A model generated the notes under the pieces. The model was not told where the DNA came from, did no database searches, and saw nothing but the letters and a program-made list of their open reading frames with translations. The position numbers were made by a program, and so were the translations under genes. From positions 2,728,001 to 2,792,000 of the forward strand of contig OZ253669.1 in NCBI GenBank assembly GCA_965263375.1: 64,000 nucleotides of DNA, read 5' to 3'. Positions 34,260-42,605 of this stretch are shown here, in pieces. Each line of letters begins with the position of its first letter. The stretch's first letter is position 1. This stretch comes from JAJFFW01 sp965263375 (lineage in GTDB: Bacteria; Pseudomonadota; Alphaproteobacteria; Caulobacterales; Parvularculaceae).

Positions 34260-34278
34260 AACTTTAAATTATAAAGTT
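34260..34278. promoter_or_regulatory. LysR-type operator (perfect palindrome)
   Basis: Arms AACTTTA (34260-34266) and TAAAGTT (34272-34278) around AATTA. This fits the T-N11-A LysR consensus, abuts the LysR start codon, and sits just upstream of the catabolic promoter's -35 region. That is the usual recognition-site position for activation plus autorepression. Confidence 0.7.
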
Positions 34279-34280
34279 CT

Positions 34281-34307
34281 TTGAGGAAATGCAATTTTAT
34301 CTATAAT
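34281..34307 (+). promoter_or_regulatory. Promoter of the leucine catabolic operon
   Basis: A perfect -10 hexamer TATAAT (34302-34307) with a weak -35 (TTGAGG, 34281-34286) at a short 15-base spacing. A weak -35 next to a LysR site is typical of an activator-dependent promoter. The transcript would start near 34314, about 43 bases before the first gene. Confidence 0.6.
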
Positions 34308-34356
34308 GTCAGGTATGATAATCTAGCTCGAAAATCGATTCTTATGAGGCTCGACT

Positions 34357-35505
34357 ATGATGTTTGACTTTTCTCATGGCGAAACCGCCGACATGATCCG
34401 CGAATCCTGCGCACGCTTTGCCCAAGACCGCCTAGCGCCAATCGCTGAAGAGCTCGATCGGTCCGATGAAGCCCCCCGCTGGATCTGGAAGGAGATGGGC
34501 GACCTTGGCCTTCACGGCATTACCGTCGAAGAAGAACAGGGCGGCCTTGGCCTTGGCTATCTGCACCACGTTATCGCGATGGAGGAAATTTCCCGCGCAT
34601 CCGCTTCGATCGGTTTGTCTTATGGGGCTCATTCCAATCTGTGCATTAACCAAATCCGTCGTTGGGCGACAAAAGAACAAAAAGCGCGCTATCTGCCGAA
34701 ACTAATATCTGGTGAACATGTCGGCGCCCTGGCCATGTCGGAAGCTGGCGCCGGATCGGACGTCATGAGCATGACGTTAAAGGCGGAAAAAGTTGACGGC
34801 GGCTTCCGGTTAAATGGGACGAAATTTTGGATTACGAACGGACCGATCGCGGACACTTTAGTGATCTATGCAAAATCAGACGCTTGTGCTGGCTCAAAAA
34901 GCCTGACGACATTCTTAGTTGAGAAAGGTTTTGAAGGCTTCTCAGTCAGCCGCAAGCTCGACAAAATGGGCATGCGCGGCTCATACACGGGGGAGCTGGT
35001 TTTTGAAGATTGTTTCGTTCCAGATGAAAATGTCATGGGCGCGGCTGGTCAAGGCGCGGCGATCTTAATGAGCGGGCTTGACTATGAGCGGACGGTTCTG
35101 TCCGGCGGCCCAATCGGGATTATGCAAGCGTGTATCGACACGGTGTTACCTTATGTGCGCGAACGTAAACAGTTCGGCAAACCCATTGGCGATTTCCAAC
35201 TGATGCAGGCAAAGCTTGCTGATATGTATGTCGCCCTCAACTCTTCACGCGCCTATGTCTACGCTGTCGCCAAAGCATGCGATGAAGGACGCACCACCCG
35301 TTTTGATGCGGCGGGCGCAATCTTAATGTCGAGTGAAAACGCGGTTAAAACATCGCTTGAAGCTATTCAGGCTCTTGGCGGGGCTGGCTATACGCGCGAG
35401 TGGCCGGTTGAACGGTTCCTGCGTGACGCCAAGCTTTACGATATTGGTGCGGGCACCAACGAAATCCGTCGCTTCCTTATTGGCCGGGAGCTGATGAAAG
35501 GATGA
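34357..35505 (+). CDS. Isovaleryl-CoA dehydrogenase-type acyl-CoA dehydrogenase
   Basis: FAD-dependent dehydrogenase of 382 residues expected to oxidise isovaleryl-CoA to 3-methylcrotonyl-CoA. The FAD/substrate motifs AMSEAGAGSDVMSM and FWITNGPIADTLVIY are present. The catalytic Glu sits at the isovaleryl-CoA dehydrogenase position in GLDYERTVLSGGPIG (about residue 244) rather than the late position used by medium-chain enzymes. The C-terminal QALGGAGYTREWPVERFLRDAK is typical. It overlaps the next gene by 4 bases and is followed by methylcrotonyl-CoA carboxylase genes, supporting leucine catabolism. Confidence 0.92.
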   Translation: MMFDFSHGETADMIRESCARFAQDRLAPIAEELDRSDEAPRWIWKEMGDLGLHGITVEEEQGGLGLGYLHHVIAMEEISRASASIGLSYGAHSNLCINQIRRWATKEQKARYLPKLISGEHVGALAMSEAGAGSDVMSMTLKAEKVDGGFRLNGTKFWITNGPIADTLVIYAKSDACAGSKSLTTFLVEKGFEGFSVSRKLDKMGMRGSYTGELVFEDCFVPDENVMGAAGQGAAILMSGLDYERTVLSGGPIGIMQACIDTVLPYVRERKQFGKPIGDFQLMQAKLADMYVALNSSRAYVYAVAKACDEGRTTRFDAAGAILMSSENAVKTSLEAIQALGGAGYTREWPVERFLRDAKLYDIGAGTNEIRRFLIGRELMKG

Positions 35506-37103
35506 GCGCCCCAGTCCTGAACAGCCGGATCAATCAAACAGATCCCGCCTTTACTGCGAACAAAGAACACAATACAGCCCTTTGCGAAAAACTGCGCGGG
35601 GATATTAGCGCAACCGCACGCGGCGGCAGCGAAAAGGCAAGACAACGCCATGTTTCACGCGGCAAGCTACTTCCCCGTGATCGCGTTCGGCGCCTGCTTG
35701 ACCCTGGCGCGCCTTTTTTAGAGCTTGGCCAACTTGCCGCTAATGGGATGTATGACGATGACATCGCCGCCGCGGGAATAATCGCAGGTATAGGCCGGGT
35801 TTGCGGGCGCGAGGTGATGATCGCCGCCAATGACGCCACGGTAAAGGGCGGCACCTATTTTCCGATGACGGTGAAGAAACACCTTCGCGCCCAGGAAATC
35901 GCGTTAGAAAACCGCCTGCCCTGCATCTATCTTGTCGATTCAGGCGGCGCGAACCTGCCCCATCAGGATGAAGTTTTTCCCGATAAGGATCATTTTGGGC
36001 GTATATTCTATAATCAGGCGAACCTGTCTGCACAGGGCATTCCGCAAATCGCTTGCGTTATGGGAAGCTGCACAGCGGGCGGCGCCTATGTGCCGGCGAT
36101 GTGTGATGAAACTATTATCGTGCGCGAACAAGGCACAATCTTTTTGGCGGGACCGCCCCTTGTAAAAGCAGCAACGGGCGAGGTTATTACGGCTGAGGAA
36201 CTCGGCGGCGGCGACACCCATGCACGAAAGTCCGGCGTAACGGATCACCTTGCCGAAAATGACGAGCACGCCCTAACCATTGTACGCGACATCATCTCAA
36301 CACTGCAGCCGCCGCGCACGCCAGACATTAACATGCAACCGGTACGCGCTCCGCTCTATCCGGCGGACGATATTTACGGCATCTTGCCGCCCGACTTGCG
36401 CACGCCATTTAATGTCAAAGAGGTTATTGCCCGGCTCGTCGATGGCTCTGAATTCCATGAGTTTAAAGCGCTTTATGGAACAACCCTGGTTTGCGGTTTC
36501 GCCCATATATGGGGCATGCCGGTGGCGATCCTTGCCAATAACGGCGTTCTTTATTCTGAAAGCGCGCAAAAAGGCGCCCATTTTGTTGAGCTTGCCTGTC
36601 AACGGCGCATCCCACTGCTCTTTTTACAGAATATTTCCGGCTTTATGGTCGGCGGCAAGTATGAAGCCGAAGGGATCGCCAAACATGGCGCCAAACTTGT
36701 GACCGCTGTCGCCACAGCACAAACGCCAAAAGTCACCGTCCTTATCGGCGGCAGTTTCGGCGCCGGTAATTACGGCATGTGCGGGCGCGCGTATCAGCCT
36801 CGTTTTTTATTTACCTGGCCAAACAGCCGTATTTCAGTGATGGGCGGCGAACAAGCCGCGAGCGTACTTGCAACCGTTCACCGCGATGCTGACAAATGGT
36901 CAAAAGAAGAAACCGAAAACTTTAAAACACCAATCCGCGAAAAATATGAGCGCGAGGGCAACCCGTGGTACGCAACCGCCCGGCTGTGGGACGACGGAAT
37001 TATCGACCCGGCCCAAACGCGTGACGTGTTAGGCCTCGCCTTTGCTGCAACGCTGAACGCACCGATCCCCGAACGCGCTCAGTTCGGCGTCTTCAGGATG
37101 TAA
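35502..37103 (+). CDS. Methylcrotonyl-CoA carboxylase, carboxyltransferase (beta) subunit
   Basis: Transfers CO2 from carboxybiotin to 3-methylcrotonyl-CoA, giving 3-methylglutaconyl-CoA. It has 533 residues with the two crotonase-like lobes of acyl-CoA carboxyltransferases. Visible text includes GGSEKARQRHVSRGKLLPRDRV, MGSCTAGGAYVPAMCDE and IGGSFGAGNYGMCGRAYQPRF. The SGGANLP and NISGFMVGGKYEAEGIAKHGAK stretches match the methylcrotonyl-CoA rather than the propionyl-CoA subgroup. It is five bases upstream of the biotin-carrying subunit. Confidence 0.92.
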   Translation: MSAPVLNSRINQTDPAFTANKEHNTALCEKLRGDISATARGGSEKARQRHVSRGKLLPRDRVRRLLDPGAPFLELGQLAANGMYDDDIAAAGIIAGIGRVCGREVMIAANDATVKGGTYFPMTVKKHLRAQEIALENRLPCIYLVDSGGANLPHQDEVFPDKDHFGRIFYNQANLSAQGIPQIACVMGSCTAGGAYVPAMCDETIIVREQGTIFLAGPPLVKAATGEVITAEELGGGDTHARKSGVTDHLAENDEHALTIVRDIISTLQPPRTPDINMQPVRAPLYPADDIYGILPPDLRTPFNVKEVIARLVDGSEFHEFKALYGTTLVCGFAHIWGMPVAILANNGVLYSESAQKGAHFVELACQRRIPLLFLQNISGFMVGGKYEAEGIAKHGAKLVTAVATAQTPKVTVLIGGSFGAGNYGMCGRAYQPRFLFTWPNSRISVMGGEQAASVLATVHRDADKWSKEETENFKTPIREKYEREGNPWYATARLWDDGIIDPAQTRDVLGLAFAATLNAPIPERAQFGVFRM

Positions 37104-37108
37104 CCGAG

Positions 37109-39007
37109 ATGATCAAATCCCTTCTCATCGCCAATCGCGGCGAAATCGCCTGCCGTGTTATGCGCACAGCAAAACGGCTCGGCATTCGTACTGTTGCAGT
37201 TTATTCCGATGCGGATGCAAACGCCCTGCATGTGCGAATGGCTGATCAGGCTGTGCATATCGGCCCTTCCCCAGCGGCGCAAAGCTATCTTATCGGCGAC
37301 AATATTATCGCCGCCGCAAAACAAACCGGCGCACAAGCGATACATCCCGGTTATGGCTTTTTATCAGAGAACGCCGCATTTGCTGAGGCCGTGGCTAAGG
37401 CTGGCCTGATCTGGGTTGGTCCGAACCCTGATAGCATCAACGCGATGGGCCTTAAAGACGCCGCAAAATCCCTTATGCAAAATGCGGGCGTGCCCACAAC
37501 GCCTGGCTATCTCGGCGAAAATCAATCACCGGAACGTTTACAATCACAAGCAGACGCCATTGGTTATCCGGTATTAATCAAAGCGGTCGCGGGCGGCGGC
37601 GGCAAGGGCATGCGCAAAGTTGATAGCGCCGCAGCCTTTAAAGACGCCCTCGCTTCCTGCCAGCGGGAGGCAAAGTCCTCCTTTGGCGACGACCGCGTCT
37701 TATTGGAAAAATGGATCACCGATCCGCGCCACATAGAAGTGCAAATCTTTGGCGATAGCCATGGCAATGTCGTGCATTTATTTGAACGTGACTGCACCCT
37801 GCAACGCCGTCACCAGAAAGTCATTGAAGAAGCCCCCGCCCCAGGCATGAGTAATGAGACCCGCCAAGCGGTTTGCGCCGCCGCGGTGCGCGCGGCAAAG
37901 GCGGTGGATTATGTGGGCGCTGGCACTGTTGAGTTTATTGCAGACGGATCAGATGGCCTTGACGCTAATCGCATATGGTTCATGGAAATGAATACGCGCC
38001 TTCAAGTCGAGCACCCCGTGACAGAAATGATTACAGGCCAAGACCTTGTGGAATGGCAGCTACGCGTTGCATCTGGCGAACCGCTGCCCAAAACCCAAGA
38101 TGAATTATCCATCAATGGATGGGCGATGGAAGCGCGTTTATATGCTGAAAACCCCGCATCGGGCTTCTTGCCTTCTATTGGCGCCCTGAAGGTATTGGCG
38201 CTTCCCCCGGCGCCAACACGGGTCGATACTGGGGTTGCGCCAGGCGATGAGGTCTCCCCCTTTTATGACCCCATGATCGCAAAACTGATCACCCATGGAC
38301 AAACCCGCGATGAGGCGCGACTTGCCCTTGCAAAAGCCTGTGATGGCGTTTCAACCTGGCCAGTGCACAACAATGCGGGCTTTTTATCACGCCTTTTAAG
38401 CCATGAGTTATTTGCAGCTTTCAATATAACAACCGCTTTTATTGATGCTCACCAGGACGAACTGGTTTGCCCGCCAGCGCTGTCTGAAACAGCATTGTCG
38501 CAAGCCGCAGACCAGCTGTTGCAGTCAAATATTGAAGGGCAAACGCCATGGACGATTTTACGAGGGTTTCGCGCGGGCGGCCCGACTGATTTGGATGCGC
38601 AAATTTTACTCGACGCAAAGATCACAGATATTACCCTACCCGCACAGACTAACCCCTCCGCTTACGATGCACATTTATATCATCTGGGTGACGGCGCTGT
38701 TCTGGTGCAGGAAGGGTGGCCTTACCATATCGCCCCGGCCCGCCATGACGCCCAATCAGAGGGCGCGGCGTCTGACGGTGCGATCGCTTCGCCAATGCCG
38801 GGCCAGATAATCACCGTCAATGTAGTTGAGGGCGAAACCGTTACCGAAGGCCAGCCCCTCGTCACCCTTGAGGCGATGAAAATGGAACATGTTCTAACTG
38901 CCCCCTTTGACGGCACGGTCACGGACCTTGCCGCAAAACCAGACGCACAGGTTGACGAAGGCTTTTTATTATTGAAGATTTCTCAAAGTGAGGAAGACAG
39001 CAAATGA
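37109..39007 (+). CDS. Methylcrotonyl-CoA carboxylase, biotin (alpha) subunit
   Basis: Biotin carboxylase plus biotin carrier protein in one chain of 632 residues. The N-terminus KSLLIANRGEIACRVMRTA and ATP-grasp loop GGGGKGMRKV are typical of the carboxylase. The catalytic segment EMNTRLQVEHPVTEMITGQD follows. Biotin would be attached at the Lys of LEAMKMEHVL near residue 590, in a C-terminal lipoyl-like domain. The substrate of biotinylation by BirA is thus in the same window. It overlaps the MaoC gene by 4 bases. Confidence 0.93.
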   Translation: MIKSLLIANRGEIACRVMRTAKRLGIRTVAVYSDADANALHVRMADQAVHIGPSPAAQSYLIGDNIIAAAKQTGAQAIHPGYGFLSENAAFAEAVAKAGLIWVGPNPDSINAMGLKDAAKSLMQNAGVPTTPGYLGENQSPERLQSQADAIGYPVLIKAVAGGGGKGMRKVDSAAAFKDALASCQREAKSSFGDDRVLLEKWITDPRHIEVQIFGDSHGNVVHLFERDCTLQRRHQKVIEEAPAPGMSNETRQAVCAAAVRAAKAVDYVGAGTVEFIADGSDGLDANRIWFMEMNTRLQVEHPVTEMITGQDLVEWQLRVASGEPLPKTQDELSINGWAMEARLYAENPASGFLPSIGALKVLALPPAPTRVDTGVAPGDEVSPFYDPMIAKLITHGQTRDEARLALAKACDGVSTWPVHNNAGFLSRLLSHELFAAFNITTAFIDAHQDELVCPPALSETALSQAADQLLQSNIEGQTPWTILRGFRAGGPTDLDAQILLDAKITDITLPAQTNPSAYDAHLYHLGDGAVLVQEGWPYHIAPARHDAQSEGAASDGAIASPMPGQIITVNVVEGETVTEGQPLVTLEAMKMEHVLTAPFDGTVTDLAAKPDAQVDEGFLLLKISQSEEDSK

Positions 39008-39456
39008 GCGGGCGATATTTTGACGAATGGAAAGTCGGTGATCGGATCGAGCACGCTTTGCGTCGCACCGTGACCGAAGCCGATAATCTCATGACCTGCG
39101 CGTTAACCCATAACCCGCAGCCTTTACATCTCGACAAAGAATACGCTGAGGCAAGCGAATTTGGGCAGATCATTGTGAATGGGGTCTTTACTTTCGGACT
39201 TATGGTCGGCGTTAGCGTCGGCGAGACGACCCTTGGGACCCTTGTCGCTAATCTTGGCTATGACAAACTGGTGATGCCGAAACCTGTTTTTATCGGCGAC
39301 ACACTGCGCTGCGAAACGCAAGTCGCTGAGCTACGTGAGAGTCGCTCTCGCCCCAATGCTGGTATCGTCACCTTTAAACATCAGATGCTAAACCAACGCG
39401 ATGAAGTTGTATGCGAATGTCTTCGCATGGCGCTTATCCAACGCAAGCCTCGTTAA
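39004..39456 (+). CDS. MaoC-family hydratase (putative 3-methylglutaconyl-CoA hydratase)
   Basis: Hot-dog-fold dehydratase of 150 residues. The catalytic Asp/His region is TCALTHNPQPLHLDKEYA, as in (R)-specific enoyl-CoA hydratases. It lies where leucine catabolic clusters usually carry a crotonase-type methylglutaconyl-CoA hydratase (LiuC). A hot-dog hydratase would add water with (R) stereochemistry. Substrate assignment is inference from position. Confidence 0.85.
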   Translation: MSGRYFDEWKVGDRIEHALRRTVTEADNLMTCALTHNPQPLHLDKEYAEASEFGQIIVNGVFTFGLMVGVSVGETTLGTLVANLGYDKLVMPKPVFIGDTLRCETQVAELRESRSRPNAGIVTFKHQMLNQRDEVVCECLRMALIQRKPR

Positions 39457-40329
39457 ATGCAGTTTCGCTCCCTCCTCTTTGTACCCGGTGATCGTCCTGA
39501 GCGATTTGAAAAGGCAATGGCGAGCGCCGCCGATGCGCTTATCATCGATCTTGAAGATTCTGTCGCCCCTGCCAATAAAGACGCAGCACGCCAACATGCG
39601 ACGAACTACCTTAACGCTTCCCACGCAAAACCCGTATTCATCAGACTAAACCCTAAAACATCTGGCAGAATGAAGGGGGACCTTGCAGCAATCATCGCCA
39701 ATCGCCCTGATGGCGCCAACCGCCCTGATGGCATTGTGTTACCGAAATCACAAAGCGCTAGCGACATCAAAGAGCTTGTATCCTTGATGAATGATACGCC
39801 TATCCCCATTCTTCCGATCGCAACAGAGACGGCCCAGGCTGTCTTTGGATTGGGCACATATCATATAGTCAGCCAATACCTGGCCGGCCTGACTTGGGGT
39901 GCAGAAGACTTGCCAGCAGCGATTGGCGCATCAACCTCACGCGAGGCGGATGGTTCTTATACGCCCCCATATCAATGGGTGCGCAGCAGTCTTTTATTTG
40001 CAGCCCATGCCGCCAGCGTTCCAGCGGTTGAAACGGTCTATCCCAGTATTAAGGATGACAAAGGCCTCGCCGCCTATGCCGCGCGCGGGCGGCGCGATGG
40101 TTTTACAGCCATGATGGCGATCCATCCCACACAGTGCGAAACGATCAACAAAGCCTTCACGCCGACATCGCAAGAAATTGCACACGCAAGTTTAATCATT
40201 GAAGCATTCGAAGCGAACCCTGACGCGGGCGTTCTGCAGATCAATGGTAAGATGGTGGACGCCCCCCATGTCACAGGCGCAAAACGCATTCTTGATCGCG
40301 CGCGATTATTTGAAAACACTAAAGGCTAA
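39457..40329 (+). CDS. CitE-like CoA ester lyase (putative (R)-HMG-CoA / citramalyl-CoA lyase)
   Basis: HpcH/HpaI-fold lyase of 290 residues. It begins FRSLLFVPGDRPERFEKAM, followed by the metal/catalytic text ALIIDLEDSVAPANKDAAR, and has the Glu ligand region in LPIATETAQAVFGL plus LTWGAEDLPAAIG. Its ATG directly follows the MaoC stop. The gene set matches Mycobacterium tuberculosis Rv2498c-Rv2502c, where the CitE-like protein cleaves (R)-HMG-CoA in leucine breakdown and citramalyl-CoA in itaconate breakdown. The same role is inferred here, as no classical HMG-CoA lyase gene is present in the cluster. Confidence 0.87.
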   Translation: MQFRSLLFVPGDRPERFEKAMASAADALIIDLEDSVAPANKDAARQHATNYLNASHAKPVFIRLNPKTSGRMKGDLAAIIANRPDGANRPDGIVLPKSQSASDIKELVSLMNDTPIPILPIATETAQAVFGLGTYHIVSQYLAGLTWGAEDLPAAIGASTSREADGSYTPPYQWVRSSLLFAAHAASVPAVETVYPSIKDDKGLAAYAARGRRDGFTAMMAIHPTQCETINKAFTPTSQEIAHASLIIEAFEANPDAGVLQINGKMVDAPHVTGAKRILDRARLFENTKG

Positions 40330-40336
40330 ATCTCAG

Positions 40337-40355
40337 GCCAACACTGGCTTTTTTT
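40337..40355 (+). terminator. Terminator of the leucine catabolic operon
   Basis: A short hairpin GCCA-ACAC-TGGC followed by seven T, eight bases after the last stop codon of the operon. The stem is only 4-6 bp, so efficiency is uncertain. Confidence 0.5.
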
Positions 40356-40456
40356 GGCAAAAAAATTCTCAAAAAAAATAGTATTGGGTGGTCATATATT
40401 GGAAGAAATTGGCGTCCGGGAAGAAGCCGCCTAATTCGGAAATAAACGGGCGCCAG

Positions 40457-40484
40457 AGCCAATAGCCAATAGCCAATAGCCAAT
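40457..40484. repeat. Heptanucleotide tandem repeat (AGCCAAT)x4
   Basis: Four perfect tandem copies of AGCCAAT in the 340-base gap between the CitE-like gene and tRNA-Asp. A short tandem repeat of this type can change copy number by slippage. I see no gene in the rest of this AT-rich gap (40356-40667). Confidence 0.85.
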
Positions 40485-40667
40485 AGATTGTCTGCAGAAC
40501 GCTATCTGGAACCGATCGCATTCAAATTTGCACCAACGGCGAACTGGAAACTTGCGCCTGATAGTGCAAACACACTCAACAAACACACCGAACAAACATA
40601 GTCGCCATAAGCTAATAACGCGCATACTATCAGGCTAAAATTTTTGAACGTGGCTTTTAGGCATAAA

Positions 40668-40744
<77 letters not shown>

Positions 40745-41105
40745 AATGTGCGTCCAGATCGAGCAGCTATGCGCCGCGATCTGTAAGACAGGCGGTGTAA
40801 GCCACAGGCGTCAACACGTCAAGCAGGACCAGGTGTTTTCGTCATAGAATTTTGCACAGCGTCGTCGCTGAACAGAAAAACCCCCATACCTAAGCACTTG
40901 CCAACATAATTTCAGCCCCACGCCTTAAACGCGCCTTTTTCGCCACCTCCTCGCCCTATTGTCGCCTTTGATGCTCTTAACAATCAGAGCAGTTGCTTAA
41001 GGCGCAGTGCTTAATGCCAGCGCCATCGCTCAAATGTTCAGTTTCACCGCGCCATTCCGACATGCTTTCCAATAACGGAAGCGCAAAAATAATAGGAGAC
41101 GCAAG
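40745..41105. other. Intergenic region between tRNA-Asp and a lipoprotein gene
   Basis: About 360 bases without a convincing gene. It should hold the tRNA promoter (minus strand) and that of the glycine-zipper gene (plus strand). Three CTTAA stretches around 40978-41013 recur at irregular spacing and do not match the CtrA consensus. Confidence 0.5.
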
Positions 41106-41480
41106 ATGAAGATGCTTGCCATTGGAACCGTCGCTCTTGGTTTGGCCGCCGCGGGCTGCCAGTCAACGGGCGAAGGCGCTCTTTACGGCGCCGGGGTCGG
41201 CGCCGCAGGCGGCGCCATTGCTGGGGAAATTTTAGCCGGTCGCCCGGGCCGCGGGGCCGCTTATGGCGCCCTCATCGGGGCCGCTATTGGCGCTTATGAG
41301 GGGTGCTCACGGGCTGGAACCTGCTGGGGACGCGCGCGCAATCATGGTCGGCGCTATTATGATCAACGCCAGAGCCGGTATTATTACCAAGACCCCCATT
41401 ACGGCGACACTTATTGGGATGACGGGTCCTTTAGACGCTACGGCAAAAAGCGCCATCGCAAGAACAACTACGGATATTAA
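41106..41480 (+). CDS. Glycine-zipper outer-membrane lipoprotein
   Basis: A 124-residue protein with a lipoprotein signal peptide ending in the lipobox LAAAGC (Cys 18). Next comes a glycine/alanine zipper (GALYGAGVGAAGGAIAGEIL and GAAYGALIGAAIGAYEG) of the 17-kDa surface antigen/YMGG type. The C-terminus is rich in Tyr, Arg and Asp with RRYYDQRQSRYYYQDPHYGD. AGGAGA precedes the ATG. It probably sits in the outer membrane and contributes to envelope integrity; no specific function is known. Confidence 0.85.
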   Translation: MKMLAIGTVALGLAAAGCQSTGEGALYGAGVGAAGGAIAGEILAGRPGRGAAYGALIGAAIGAYEGCSRAGTCWGRARNHGRRYYDQRQSRYYYQDPHYGDTYWDDGSFRRYGKKRHRKNNYGY

Positions 41481-41534
41481 GGCTTTGCTGCGAGTGCGGG
41501 GATTGCACGGCGATAGCGTTCTATTTTCTTGCTT

Positions 41535-41572
41535 ATTATACCGAGAAACCAATACGGATTTTTCGGTATAAT
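41535..41572. repeat. Perfect 10-bp inverted repeat
   Basis: ATTATACCGA (41535-41544) and TCGGTATAAT (41563-41572) flank an 18-base loop between the convergent lipoprotein and esterase genes. It may serve as a bidirectional transcript end; no clear T-tract is present on either strand. Confidence 0.55.
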
Positions 41573-41591
41573 CTATAGCGCCCACGCTTTT

Positions 41592-42518
41592 TTAGACAGC
41601 GGTGCATTGCCGAATAAAAGCGCCGCTGTCGGCCACAGTCTTTTTAGCCTCCGGCATTAGAGCGTAGAAAACAGGCCACGCGTGAACGATCCCCGCTTCG
41701 CTGACGAGGGTTGCTTGACCACCCTGCGTCTTTACTTTCTCGACAATGCGAACCGCATCATCAAACAGCATCTCATCACTTGAAGCGAACACTTTCATTG
41801 GCGGCAGTCCAGCCATATCGCCATATAACGGCGAACAGCGCAGATCGTTCAATGGTAAATCACCAGCGTAAAACTTTCCCGAGTTCAACATCGTTTCCAG
41901 ATTGAACATCGCATCACGCTCTTTATTGGCAAATATTGAACGGCCGGTCATTGCGAGATCTGCATAAGGCGAATAAAGAATAGCACAAGCAGGCAGGGGC
42001 AATCCCTGATCACGCAAAGCTTGAAGCGTCGCAAGCGCCAAGCCGCCGCCAGCAGAATCCCCCGCGATGACCAGGTTTTCCGGCGCCGCGCCGCCATTCA
42101 ACAGCCATTGATAAGCCGCTAGAGCATCTTCCAAAGCCGCCGGGCACTTGTGTTCCGGCGCCAATCGATAATCGAGAGAAAAGACCGTTGCATCAGCCTG
42201 AAGACAAAGCGCATGGGTAAGGGAGCGATGGGTTTTCGGGGAGCCAAAAACATATCCGCCACCATGCAAATACAAAATCACTCGTTTGCTTTGTGAATCT
42301 TTTAGTATTTCGCCGTCATCCGTTGGCGTAGAGCGCGTGTTCCACTCCCCTTTTATGGGCGCCTGTTGCGCCTTTAGTGTGACCTCTTTGGGTAGAAACC
42401 CTATTGCGCTGCGCTCCGTCCTGTCGCGGACCTCTTGCGGATCCCTTTGATGGAGGAGAACGGGTTTTAGCGTCTTACGAAAATACAGATTCACCAATTT
42501 TGCACGCAGACTAACCAT
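41592..42518 (-). CDS. Alpha/beta hydrolase, hormone-sensitive-lipase family esterase
   Basis: A 308-residue carboxylesterase of the HSL (family IV) group. The oxyanion-hole motif is YLHGGGYVFGSPKTHR and the nucleophile elbow is VIAGDSAGGGLAL. The acidic member of the triad is in SSDEMLFDDAVR and the His in AGIVHAWPVF. It is soluble and cytosolic, expected to hydrolyse short-chain acyl esters; the natural substrate is unknown. The ATG at 42518 follows TTAGGAGCG and replaces an upstream start without ribosome binding site. Confidence 0.9.
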   Translation of the reverse strand: MVSLRAKLVNLYFRKTLKPVLLHQRDPQEVRDRTERSAIGFLPKEVTLKAQQAPIKGEWNTRSTPTDDGEILKDSQSKRVILYLHGGGYVFGSPKTHRSLTHALCLQADATVFSLDYRLAPEHKCPAALEDALAAYQWLLNGGAAPENLVIAGDSAGGGLALATLQALRDQGLPLPACAILYSPYADLAMTGRSIFANKERDAMFNLETMLNSGKFYAGDLPLNDLRCSPLYGDMAGLPPMKVFASSDEMLFDDAVRIVEKVKTQGGQATLVSEAGIVHAWPVFYALMPEAKKTVADSGAFIRQCTAV

Positions 42519-42605
42519 GCTCGCTCCTAAAAAATCACGAAACACTCATACAACAAACGAGCACAAAACGCATTTTATAAAGCCCCATCACTTACGAAAT
42601 CATGG

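Noticed and set aside
40436..40500. Possible CRISPR-like array at the AGCCAAT repeats
   Set aside because: Units are 7 bases without spacers and no cas genes are present.
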